From assembly GCA_003563255.1 (NCBI GenBank), contig PWSL01000319.1, forward strand, positions 1 through 5,063: a stretch of DNA of 5,063 nt. Direction: 5' to 3'. Positions 1-5,063 of the stretch are shown here, one piece after another. The DNA comes from Desulfonatronospira sp. (GTDB taxonomy: Bacteria > Desulfobacterota > Desulfovibrionia > Desulfovibrionales > Desulfonatronovibrionaceae). How positions within the stretch are numbered: the first letter of the stretch is position 1; the number at the start of each line of letters is the position of its first letter. The notes under the pieces are model-generated. The model was not told the origin of the DNA, made no database searches, and was given only the letters and a program-made list of their open reading frames with translations. The position numbers and the translations under genes were made by a program.

Positions 1-15
1 ACAAGAAACAGATTA

Positions 16-48
16 GAAAAATAAGTGCCGGGAGAGCCAGTCCCCGTG
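16..48 (-). repeat. Left arm of a 33-bp inverted repeat
   Basis: Positions 16-48 match the reverse complement of 5022-5054 at 32 of 33 bases; the only difference is C at 29, where the right arm implies G. The core carries a short self-complementary stem around the loop GAGCCAG. In this copy the single mismatch falls inside the stem, leaving GGGA/TCCC plus one outer pair, so it is a weaker hairpin than the right arm. Read on the minus strand it ends in the T-rich TTATTTTT, so it could be a decayed minus-strand terminator. More likely, by inference, it is one copy of a dispersed palindromic (REP-like) repeat family. Confidence 0.85.
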
Positions 49-81
49 CTCAACGCGTCCTGCAAGGGTTGACCCAATGAT

Positions 82-102
82 GCCCCGCAGGGGCCTCTTT
101 TT
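82..102 (+). terminator. Rho-independent terminator of an upstream transcript
   Basis: A perfect GCCCC (82-86) / GGGGC (90-94) stem with a GCA loop is followed by CTCTTTTT ending at 102. Stem, tight loop and T-tract are the standard intrinsic terminator layout on the + strand. It would end a transcript entering from the left, whose gene is not in the window. The stem is short (5 bp) but all G-C. The T-tract is also one side of the next hairpin, 97-124. Confidence 0.65.
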
Positions 103-124
103 CCGTGCAGAGTCGCGGAAAAAG
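97..124. repeat. Perfect 9-bp hairpin overlapping the terminator T-tract
   Basis: CTTTTTCCG at 97-105 is exactly complementary to CGGAAAAAG at 116-124, with a 10-nt loop. The 5' arm contains the U-tract of the terminator at 82-102, so in RNA this hairpin can only form after polymerase has passed that terminator. It may protect the 3' end of read-through RNA or simply be part of a larger palindromic element. No T-tract follows it on either strand, so it is not itself a terminator. Confidence 0.6.
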
Positions 125-128
125 CCTA

Positions 129-205
129 GTGACTTACTCCTGAAACCCTGTCACAAAAAGCTCTTTTCTATATTGGGTTGCGGGCAAAGCCCGCATTAGG
201 AGTAA
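129..205 (+). other. Nested inverted repeats, possible structured RNA or REP-like element
   Basis: Three pairings can be read directly. TTACTCCTGA (134-143) pairs with TTAGGAGTAA (196-205), ten pairs including one G-T. Inside it, TGCGGGC (179-185) pairs with GCCCGCA (189-195) around an AAA loop. GTGAC (129-133) pairs with GTCAC (150-154), and the loop of that stem contains 134-143, so stems one and three together would form an H-type pseudoknot. There is no T-tract after 205. It could be a structured leader of the operon, a small RNA, or a dispersed palindrome; the sequence alone does not decide. Confidence 0.45.
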
Positions 206-328
206 TTCATTAATCAGCCTCCAGCCAAAGGTCAACAAGTATCGACTTTCTTCAGACAAAAGAACAGCCTTGAACTCTAAAGTAATTTCATCCGGGCATT
301 CAAAATGTTTTGCCTTTTTTCAGGTTCA

Positions 329-388
329 ATGCTAACAGATCGACAACTCATGAACAGCAACATCCAGGATCCCGGTTCAAACCAATGA
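329..388 (+). other. Possible 19-residue upstream ORF coupled to the HD gene
   Basis: An ATG at 329, preceded by a weak AGG at 322-324, opens a 19-codon frame that closes with TGA at 386-388. The stop overlaps the ATG at 385 as ATGA, a typical termination-reinitiation junction. This would explain why the HD gene has no Shine-Dalgarno site of its own at a good distance. The same frame is open from another ATG at 305. The peptide has no recognisable features and no run of codons for one amino acid, so it does not look like a classic attenuation leader. It may well be chance. Confidence 0.2.
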
Positions 389-1014
389 TTTCTGTTTTCC
401 AGCCGGTACAGTACCCCATGGATCCCCGGTGGAAAATTCCCACCAGGGAGGAATGCCGATATTACTGGAATTTGTACCACCTGCCCGGACATATCAGGGA
501 GCATAGTATCCTGGTAGCCCATGTAGCTGAATATATCTGCACCCTGGCCTCCTCCAGAGGTCTGCCTGTAAACACAGCGGCTGTTGTTGCCTCAGCTCTG
601 CTGCACGATTTAGGAAAGTTTTTCTGCATAGAGCATGGGGGGTCCCACAATCAGCTGGGTGCAAGCCTGGTTATGGAGCTCACCGGCAACCCGGCCATCG
701 CCCAGGGAGTCATGCACCATGTGTGCTGGCCGGGAGAACTGGACATCCACAAATTTTTTCTGCCCCTTGTAATAATCTATAGCGACAAAAGGGTGATGCA
801 CGAGCGAATAGTCAGCCTGGAAACCAGGTTTGAAGATATCTACAAGCGCTACGGCGTAAACCCCAAGATGTACAGGCTGATACACCAGTCATGGCTTCAG
901 ACCCTGGAAATCCAGGAACAGTTAAACAGGACTTTAGAGGCAGACCTGAATGCGTGTACTTTTGATAGCAGGAGGGTGGTCCAAGGAAAGGGAGGTTTCT
1001 CTGGCAGGCGCTGA
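385..1014 (+). CDS. HD-domain metal-dependent phosphohydrolase family protein
   Basis: A 209-residue soluble protein carrying one HD domain. Numbered from the ATG at 385, the metal-binding pattern is His40 (in REHS), His74-Asp75 (in LLHDLGK) and Asp134 (in YSDKRV). His88 and His111-His112 lie between them and could be extra ligands. HD proteins of this kind hydrolyse phosphate esters, often of nucleotides, but the substrate cannot be told here. The start is uncertain. ATG 385 and ATG 418 are both plausible and a TTG at 310 is in frame, but the DNA before 385 looks non-coding and none of the three has a good Shine-Dalgarno site. The last 65 nt overlap ddl, so the C-terminal tail (from about residue 189) is probably unconserved. 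As first gene of an envelope operon it may have a housekeeping role, but this is inference. Confidence 0.8.
   Translation: MISVFQPVQYPMDPRWKIPTREECRYYWNLYHLPGHIREHSILVAHVAEYICTLASSRGLPVNTAAVVASALLHDLGKFFCIEHGGSHNQLGASLVMELTGNPAIAQGVMHHVCWPGELDIHKFFLPLVIIYSDKRVMHERIVSLETRFEDIYKRYGVNPKMYRLIHQSWLQTLEIQEQLNRTLEADLNACTFDSRRVVQGKGGFSGRR
937..940 (+). promoter_or_regulatory. Ribosome binding site of ddl, inside the HD gene
   Basis: GAGG lies 9 nt before the ATG at 950, within the coding sequence of the HD gene. It supports a ddl start inside the preceding gene and hence the 65-nt overlap. Confidence 0.5.
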
Positions 1015-1846
1015 CCAGATCCACAAAGCCCTGCAGAGCCTGGGACATGAAGTGTTATTCCTGGACCTTACCCCGGACTACCAGGACCTGGTACAAAAAG
1101 CCCGTTCAGCCGATGCAGCCTTTATAAATCTGCATGGATGTCCAGGTGAAGACGGAAGTGTGCAGGCCATTCTTGAGGATGTGGGCCTGCCCTACCAGGG
1201 CTCCGGGGTACGAGGATCCTTTCTGGCTCTTAACAAGGCCTTGAGTAAGCAGTTTTTTATCAATAACGGATTGAGGACACCCAGGGGAGGCCTGTATCAC
1301 CCCCAGGGCAATCTGCTAAAAATGTCCCCGCCCGCGGTCTGCAAACCTAACCTGGGTGGTTCCAGTCTGGACATGCACTTTTTTCACAATGCTGGAGACA
1401 TGCAGTCCTATCTGAAAGGCGTGAGTTCTGATCAGGCGATCCTTGTGGAAGAGTTTATTCCCGGTCGCGAAATAAGTTGCGCTGTACTGGATGATGAGGC
1501 TCTGCCCCCGATACTGATCCAACCCGTCAAAGGCGATTTTTTTGACTACATAAGTAAATACGACCCGGAGGGTGCAATAGAGATCTGCCCGGCCCCTGTC
1601 TCATCAGAGACGAACCGAAAAGTCAGGGAGATGTCCCTGCAGGCTCACAAAGTGCTTGGGCTAAGCCATTACAGCCGTTCCGACTTCATGCTGGACGAAG
1701 ATGACAATATTTATATCCTTGAAACCAATACCCTGCCTGGCATGACCAGGACCAGCCTGGTTCCCAGGGCGGCCAAGCAGGTAGGAATAGAGTTTACGGA
1801 CCTCATTGCCAGGCTTTTGTCCCTGGCAGTAACCTCCAACCAATAG
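950..1846 (+). CDS. ddl: D-alanine--D-alanine ligase
   Basis: Cytoplasmic ATP-grasp enzyme that joins two D-alanines using ATP, giving the dipeptide that MurF adds to the peptidoglycan precursor. At 298 residues it is close to E. coli DdlB (about 306). Visible landmarks are SKEREVSL with Glu15 for the first D-Ala, the HG..GEDG motif at 62-69, the ATP-grasp segment KPNLGGSS at 132-139, VEEFIPGREISC at 166-177, Lys203-Tyr204 of the omega loop, and the C-terminal SRSDFML ... LETNTLPGMT.TSLVPRAA. In the last segment Asp245, Glu258 and Asn260 fit the Mg2+ ligands and Arg243 fits the transition-state arginine. The Tyr in the omega loop is the D-Ala-D-Ala type, not the His of VanA-type D-lactate ligases. 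One oddity is Asp141 where the family usually has Gly (GSSxG). The start is set by GAGG at 937-940, inside the HD gene, and by the typical N-terminus MRVLLIAGG. Confidence 0.95.
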   Translation: MRVLLIAGGWSKEREVSLAGADQIHKALQSLGHEVLFLDLTPDYQDLVQKARSADAAFINLHGCPGEDGSVQAILEDVGLPYQGSGVRGSFLALNKALSKQFFINNGLRTPRGGLYHPQGNLLKMSPPAVCKPNLGGSSLDMHFFHNAGDMQSYLKGVSSDQAILVEEFIPGREISCAVLDDEALPPILIQPVKGDFFDYISKYDPEGAIEICPAPVSSETNRKVREMSLQAHKVLGLSHYSRSDFMLDEDDNIYILETNTLPGMTRTSLVPRAAKQVGIEFTDLIARLLSLAVTSNQ

Positions 1847-1852
1847 AGGTGA
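1845..1852 (+). promoter_or_regulatory. Ribosome binding site of waaA, overlapping the ddl stop
   Basis: AGAGGTGA begins within the TAG stop of ddl (1844-1846) and ends 4 nt before the waaA ATG at 1857. The arrangement suggests translational coupling of ddl and waaA and fixes the waaA start. Confidence 0.7.
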
Positions 1853-1856
1853 CAAG

Positions 1857-3113
1857 ATGAAAGCCAAGAGATTTTCCTTTTGCCACAGAATTCTGCTCAC
1901 GGTTTATTCCCTGTTATGGATCATAGCCGTGCCTGTTCTGCTGATAGTCAAGAGACACACTCCCATTGATGCAGGCAGGCTTGGGTACGCCATGCCCAAG
2001 GGGCCTTTTCAGGTCTGGATCCAGGCTGCCTCCGCGGGGGAAGCCCGGTTGGCCGCGAAATTGGTGAAGGAACTTAACAGCAAGGGGATCAGAAATATTT
2101 TGGTCACCACCAGTACCAGGCAGGGCATGGACCTGCTGGACAGCGAGATTAAAGAAGATGCTCAAAAGGCATTCTTTCCCTTTGACAACCTGTGTATAAT
2201 GTCCATGGCTCTGAAAAGGATCAAGCCCGAAAGACTTGTCCTGCTGGAAACAGAAATCTGGCCGTCCCTGCTTTATGCCTGCCGCCGCCGGAATATCCCG
2301 GTGGTACTGGGCAACGGCCGCCTCAGCCTGAAAAGTTTCTGCCGGTACTACTCACTGCGCAGGCTGCTGGCAGGCATAGGTCCGGACACAATAGCAGCAG
2401 TGTCCGAAATTGACCGGGAAAGGTTTTCCTCTCTTTTTCCTGCAGCCCATACACAGGTAATGCCCAACATCAAGTTCGACTTATTAGTGGACAAACCACC
2501 CATTGCTTATGTTCAAAACCCCCTGTCCTCTTATTTCAAACCCAAGCATGCACTCATAGCCCTGGGTTCTGTACGCCGGGAGGAAGAGCCCCAGGTGGCC
2601 AGGGTGATCCGCAATATTTATAAAAACCGGCCCAAGACCAGCATCGCCCTTTTCCCCAGGCACCTGACCCGCACAAAAGCCTGGCAGAAAATCCTGGAAA
2701 GAGACAAAATCCCGTATACGCTTCGCTCCAGCCTCCAATCCGGCACCGCCCCCTCGGGGGTAATCCTGTGGGACAGCTTTGGAGAGCTGCAGGCAGCTTA
2801 TGCCATTGCAAGGTCTGCGTTCGTAGGTGGCAGCCTCATGCCCTGCGGCGGCCAGAATTTCCTGGAGGCCCTGGCTCAGGGTGTGATCCCCTGTGTTGGT
2901 CCTTATTGGGACAATTTCAACTGGGTGGGAAGCGAACTCCTGAACATGGGACTGTTGGTCCAGGTTAAGGATGAAAACGAACTTTACTCCAGGCTGATTC
3001 AAGCCCAGAGCATGTCCAGAGAACAGGTGGAGAAAAAATTCAAAGAATATCTCCAGACCCGCCTGGGAGGCACACAGGAGCTGGCCGGCATCGCAGCAAG
3101 AACCAGGAGGTAA
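1857..3113 (+). CDS. waaA: 3-deoxy-D-manno-octulosonic acid (Kdo) transferase
   Basis: Membrane-anchored glycosyltransferase (family GT30) that moves Kdo from CMP-Kdo to the lipid A precursor on the inner face of the inner membrane, the first inner-core step of LPS synthesis. Its 418 residues match the usual length. Residues 12-32 form one hydrophobic anchor flanked by basic residues. The N-terminal domain has WIQAASAGE with the expected catalytic base Glu62, and ETEIWP at 131-136. The C-terminal domain has FPRHLTR at 266-272, WDSFGEL at 305-311 and VGGSL..CGGQNFLEAL from 323, the CMP-Kdo-binding half. Several positions that are His in E. coli WaaA are replaced here: Gln55, Arg240, Gln333 and Tyr350. 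His269 of the PRH motif and Glu62 are kept. How many Kdo units it adds cannot be read from sequence. It lies 10 nt after ddl and 6 nt before kdsB, whose product makes its donor. Confidence 0.93.
   Translation: MKAKRFSFCHRILLTVYSLLWIIAVPVLLIVKRHTPIDAGRLGYAMPKGPFQVWIQAASAGEARLAAKLVKELNSKGIRNILVTTSTRQGMDLLDSEIKEDAQKAFFPFDNLCIMSMALKRIKPERLVLLETEIWPSLLYACRRRNIPVVLGNGRLSLKSFCRYYSLRRLLAGIGPDTIAAVSEIDRERFSSLFPAAHTQVMPNIKFDLLVDKPPIAYVQNPLSSYFKPKHALIALGSVRREEEPQVARVIRNIYKNRPKTSIALFPRHLTRTKAWQKILERDKIPYTLRSSLQSGTAPSGVILWDSFGELQAAYAIARSAFVGGSLMPCGGQNFLEALAQGVIPCVGPYWDNFNWVGSELLNMGLLVQVKDENELYSRLIQAQSMSREQVEKKFKEYLQTRLGGTQELAGIAARTRR
3105..3110 (+). promoter_or_regulatory. Strong ribosome binding site of kdsB, deciding a TTG start
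   Basis: A perfect AGGAGG occupies the last codons of waaA, directly before its TAA, and sits 9 nt before the TTG at 3120. No ATG or GTG exists in frame before the essential N-terminal motif of KdsB, so this site supports TTG as the start codon. Confidence 0.8.
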
Positions 3114-3119
3114 GCGGGA

Positions 3120-3896
3120 TTGAAGGCTACAGGCAGCCCCCTGCCTTATTGCACGGGGATTATCCCTGCCAGGTACGCCTCAACCAGGTTCCCCGGCAAG
3201 CCCCTGGCTGATATCCTGGGTCGCCCGATGTTCTGGCATGTTTACCAGCGGGCAATGCAGTGCAGCCTGTTGCAACAGGTATACCTGGCCACTGATGACC
3301 ACAGAATATTCAATGCAGCCAGGGAACTGGACGTACCGGTGCTAATGACTTCCCCACAGCATCAGAGCGGTACGGACCGCATAATGGAAGCAGCCGAAAT
3401 CCTGGGCCTCGGCAGGCAGAGCATCGTGGTCAATATCCAGGGAGACGAACCGGCCCTGGAACCGAAATTACTTGACCAGCTCCTGCTCCCTTTTGTAACA
3501 GCTACCGGGGTCTGTGTCAGTACCCCGGTCAGAAAAATCGATCCTTGCGAGGCCATCAGCCCGAACGTGGTCAAAGTAGCGGTTTCCAGACTGGGCCGGG
3601 CACTATATTTTTCCCGCAGCCCCATTCCCTGGTCATGGGACGGTTCAGGCCCTTTTCTGGGACATATCGGCCTTTATGCCTATAGCTTTGCAACCCTGGA
3701 AAGGTTTCATCAACTGGACCCAAGTCCTTTGGAACAAGCTGAAAAATTGGAACAATTGCGTCTCTTGGAGGCCGGCATCCCCATTAATGTAGTGATGACT
3801 TCATATATCTGTCACGGGGTGGACGTGCCTGAAGATATTACCAGAGCTGTTGAATTACTGCAGGAGGATGATTATGAGAGCTTTACTGGCCCTTGA
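3120..3896 (+). CDS. kdsB: 3-deoxy-manno-octulosonate cytidylyltransferase (CMP-Kdo synthetase)
   Basis: Cytoplasmic enzyme that couples Kdo to CTP, giving CMP-Kdo and pyrophosphate, the activated sugar used by WaaA. The 258 residues compare with 248 in E. coli. Family motifs appear in order: [16 protein letters not shown] (14-29, CTP binding), ATDD (57-60), HQSGTDR (81-87), VNIQGDEP (104-111, with Asp109 as a metal-ligand candidate), SPNVVKV (147-153), [11 protein letters not shown] (161-171), GHIGLYAY (181-188), [17 protein letters not shown] (201-217) and GVDVPEDI (233-240, with Asp235 as the second metal-ligand candidate). The start is TTG, chosen because of the AGGAGG at 3105-3110 and because the next Met (residue 36) would cut off the nucleotide-binding loop. 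The first 12 residues before the motif are a slight extension relative to E. coli. The 3' end overlaps carA by 23 nt. Confidence 0.95.
   Translation: MKATGSPLPYCTGIIPARYASTRFPGKPLADILGRPMFWHVYQRAMQCSLLQQVYLATDDHRIFNAARELDVPVLMTSPQHQSGTDRIMEAAEILGLGRQSIVVNIQGDEPALEPKLLDQLLLPFVTATGVCVSTPVRKIDPCEAISPNVVKVAVSRLGRALYFSRSPIPWSWDGSGPFLGHIGLYAYSFATLERFHQLDPSPLEQAEKLEQLRLLEAGIPINVVMTSYICHGVDVPEDITRAVELLQEDDYESFTGP
3862..3867 (+). promoter_or_regulatory. Ribosome binding site of carA, inside kdsB
   Basis: A second perfect AGGAGG in the window lies in the 3' end of kdsB, 6 nt before the ATG at 3874. This spacing favours 3874 over the in-frame ATG at 3868, which directly abuts the site, and over the TTG at 3850. 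Confidence 0.8.
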
Positions 3897-4992
3897 AGAC
3901 GGGACCTGGTTTGAAGGCCGCTCCTTTACCGGTATGGGAGAGGCGTCCGGGGAAGTTATCTTCAATACCGGCATGACCGGCTATCAGGAAATACTTACAG
4001 ACCCCTCCTATATCGGCCAGATGGTCTGCATGACTTATCCTCTCATGGGCAATTACGGTGTCAATTCTGAAGATGTGGAGTCAGAAAAGGTCCAGGTGGC
4101 TGGATTTATTACCAGGGAGTGCTGCCGTATCCCCTCCAACTGGAGGGCCACCCAGTCCCTGCCGGATTATTTAAGGGGGCACAAGATCATGGGCGTTGAG
4201 GGAGTCGATACCAGGGCCTTGACAACCCATATCCGCAAATTCGGGGCCATGCGGGGAGTCATGTCCACCACCGAAACCGATCCCGGCAAACTTGCAGGCA
4301 AAGCTCAGCAACTTCCCCGCATGGAAGGTCTGAACCTGGCTGAAAAGGCAGGCTGCAGCAGGCCCTTTGCATGGACGGAATGGGGCCCCGTGCAGGCGGA
4401 TCTGAATCAGGACGGAAGCTATGACTGGCCGGGGATCGGGCCGAAAATTCTAGTGTACGACTATGGAATCAAATGGAACATCCTGAGGCTGTTAAAGGCC
4501 CAGGGCCTGGAGATCCTGGTTGTACCCTGGGATTTCGGGTTTGAACAAGCATGCAGGGTACAGCCCCATGGAGTGTTTCTCTCCAACGGTCCCGGTGATC
4601 CGGCGGTCATGACCAAAAGTATCCAGATCATATCCAGGCTGCTGGAAAAATTTCCTGTGGCCGGCATCTGTCTGGGACACCAACTCTTGGGGCTGGCCAT
4701 GGGAGGGACCAGCTTCAAGCTCAAATTCGGTCACCACGGTATGAACCATCCTGTAAAAGATCTGAGCACAGGCAAAATAGAGATATCATCCCAAAACCAC
4801 GGTTTCTGCGTAAACATCGAACACCTGGACTACCTGGAACAGACCCACATCAACCTCAACGACAACACCCTGGAAGGATTCCGCCACAAATCAAAGCCCT
4901 TAATGGCCATTCAGTACCACCCTGAGGCCGCTTCCGGACCCCATGACAGCCGGTATTTTTTCAGCAGATACCGGGAGATGGTCCAGGCGTAG
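3874..4992 (+). CDS. carA: Carbamoyl-phosphate synthase small (glutaminase) subunit
   Basis: The amidotransferase subunit of carbamoyl-phosphate synthetase. It hydrolyses glutamine and channels the ammonia to the large subunit CarB, for pyrimidine and arginine synthesis. It has 372 residues (E. coli 382). The N-terminal CPSase small-chain domain shows [17 protein letters not shown] (about 30-46) and the conserved [11 protein letters not shown] linker leads to the class I glutaminase domain from about 190, starting [15 protein letters not shown]. That domain has LSNGPGDP (236-243), GICLGHQ with nucleophile Cys266, SSQNHGF (305-311) and QYHPEA with His349 and Glu351 completing the triad. All catalytic residues are present, so it should be active. 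No carB lies in the window and a terminator follows, so carB must be elsewhere. The start is set by AGGAGG at 3862-3867 and [15 protein letters not shown] matches the family N-terminus. No pyrimidine-type attenuator is visible before it. Confidence 0.96.
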   Translation: MRALLALEDGTWFEGRSFTGMGEASGEVIFNTGMTGYQEILTDPSYIGQMVCMTYPLMGNYGVNSEDVESEKVQVAGFITRECCRIPSNWRATQSLPDYLRGHKIMGVEGVDTRALTTHIRKFGAMRGVMSTTETDPGKLAGKAQQLPRMEGLNLAEKAGCSRPFAWTEWGPVQADLNQDGSYDWPGIGPKILVYDYGIKWNILRLLKAQGLEILVVPWDFGFEQACRVQPHGVFLSNGPGDPAVMTKSIQIISRLLEKFPVAGICLGHQLLGLAMGGTSFKLKFGHHGMNHPVKDLSTGKIEISSQNHGFCVNIEHLDYLEQTHINLNDNTLEGFRHKSKPLMAIQYHPEAASGPHDSRYFFSRYREMVQA

Positions 4993-5015
4993 CCCCATCA
5001 GATTTACAGACTACA

Positions 5016-5053
5016 GAGTGCCACGGGGACTGGCTCTCCCCGCACTTATTTTT
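5016..5053 (+). terminator. Rho-independent terminator after carA
   Basis: CGGGGA (5024-5029) pairs perfectly with TCCCCG (5037-5042) around the 7-nt loop CTGGCTC. The stem continues past a 3-nt bulge (5021-5023) as GAGTG (5016-5020) with CACTT (5043-5047), including one G-T pair. TTATTTTT at 5046-5053 is the T-tract. It starts 24 nt after the carA stop and ends the operon. The same bases form most of the right arm of the long inverted repeat, so terminator and repeat are one element. Confidence 0.8.
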
Positions 5054-5054
5054 C
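5022..5054 (+). repeat. Right arm of a 33-bp inverted repeat
   Basis: This is the reverse complement of 16-48 with one mismatch (position 5041 against 29). It has the intact palindromic core and serves as the carA terminator. The arms face each other across about 5 kb and enclose the whole operon. No transposase gene lies between them, so the pair does not look like a simple insertion sequence. A dispersed terminator-like or REP-like repeat present in two orientations is the more economical reading. Confidence 0.85.
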
Positions 5055-5063
5055 CAAGAAAAC

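Larger units (their letters stand above)
1..384. other. Upstream intergenic region, structured, no confident gene
   Basis: This stretch before the first gene holds one arm of a long inverted repeat, a + strand terminator and several hairpins, each listed separately. Reading frames entering from the left close at 14-16 (TAG), 22-24 (TAA) and 78-80 (TGA), so the 3' end of an upstream + strand gene could lie in the first 80 bases, but nothing in those residues is recognisable. I looked for a sigma70 promoter. The best scraps are TATATT at 169-174 and TTGAAC at 270-275, but neither has a partner box at proper spacing, so no promoter is called. The 206-384 part is AT-richer than the genes and looks non-coding. 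Confidence 0.6.
385..4992 (+). other. Probable operon: HD gene, ddl, waaA, kdsB, carA
   Basis: All five genes run in one direction with junctions of 65-nt overlap, 10-nt gap, 6-nt gap and 23-nt overlap. No internal terminator or promoter-sized gap exists between 385 and 4992, and a terminator follows the last gene at 5016-5053. Shared transcription is therefore very likely. The promoter should lie in the 103-384 region but I could not identify it. Confidence 0.8.

Noticed and set aside
3..80. An open frame entering from the left and ending at TGA 78-80, just before the terminator at 82
   Set aside because: Its 25 visible residues are basic and unrecognisable and it would run through the inverted repeat. 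The other two frames end at 16 and 24 and are equally possible ends of an upstream gene, so no partial CDS is called.
149..174. Sigma70 promoter using TATATT (169-174)
   Set aside because: The nearest upstream candidate box (TGTCAC, 149-154) is a poor match and only 14 nt away, so the pair does not meet normal spacing.
179..205. Rho-independent terminator at the GCGGGC/GCCCGC hairpin
   Set aside because: The stem is excellent but no T-tract follows on either strand.
310..384. N-terminal extension of the HD protein from the TTG at 310
   Set aside because: There is no Shine-Dalgarno site, the DNA is AT-rich and unlike the gene body, and the extra 25 residues add no family feature.
2192..2413. 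A 73-codon + strand frame inside waaA
   Set aside because: It is a proline- and glycine-rich out-of-frame reading of the waaA coding sequence, with no independent support.
2484..3002. A 172-codon open frame on the minus strand
   Set aside because: It lies wholly inside waaA, which has a full set of family motifs; the antisense translation shows no domain and has no ribosome site or transcript context.
16..5054. A transposon or composite mobile element defined by the inverted repeats
   Set aside because: There is no transposase, integrase or resolvase gene inside, the contents are core biosynthetic genes with uniform codon style, and no clean target duplication is visible.
1..5063. CRISPR array, tRNA or rRNA genes
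   Set aside because: No regularly spaced direct repeats, no tRNA cloverleaf and no rRNA-like sequence was seen on either strand.

Overview
The window is a compact, one-directional gene cluster of a Gram-negative (LPS-making) bacterium. The style of the proteins, the moderately GC-rich coding DNA and the gene mix (Ddl, Kdo transferase, CMP-Kdo synthetase, CarA) suggest a sulfate reducer of the Desulfovibrionales type. That placement is an inference from general resemblance, not from a marker gene.

Layout. Positions 1-384 hold no convincing complete gene. They contain one arm of a long inverted repeat (16-48), a rho-independent terminator for something to the left (82-102), and a run of perfect or near-perfect hairpins (97-205). 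Five + strand genes follow almost without gaps: an HD-domain phosphohydrolase (385-1014), D-alanine--D-alanine ligase ddl (950-1846), Kdo transferase waaA (1857-3113), CMP-Kdo synthetase kdsB (3120-3896) and the glutaminase subunit of carbamoyl-phosphate synthetase carA (3874-4992). A hairpin with a T-tract (5016-5053) closes the block and is also the second arm of the inverted repeat (5022-5054).

How the genes work together. Ddl makes the dipeptide for peptidoglycan precursors. KdsB activates Kdo with CTP, and WaaA transfers that Kdo onto lipid A at the inner membrane, so the core is an envelope-building operon. CarA supplies ammonia for carbamoyl phosphate, which feeds pyrimidine and arginine synthesis, and pyrimidines include the CTP that KdsB uses. 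Gene overlaps of 65 and 23 nt, gaps of 6-10 nt and Shine-Dalgarno sites inside or touching the previous gene indicate co-transcription and translational coupling.

Novelty. The genes themselves are housekeeping genes and I see no new defence, mobile or biosynthetic system. The points most worth a second look are the 33-bp inverted repeat (32 of 33 matching) that brackets the whole block, the structured 5' region with a possible pseudoknot, and a WaaA in which several usually conserved histidines are replaced.
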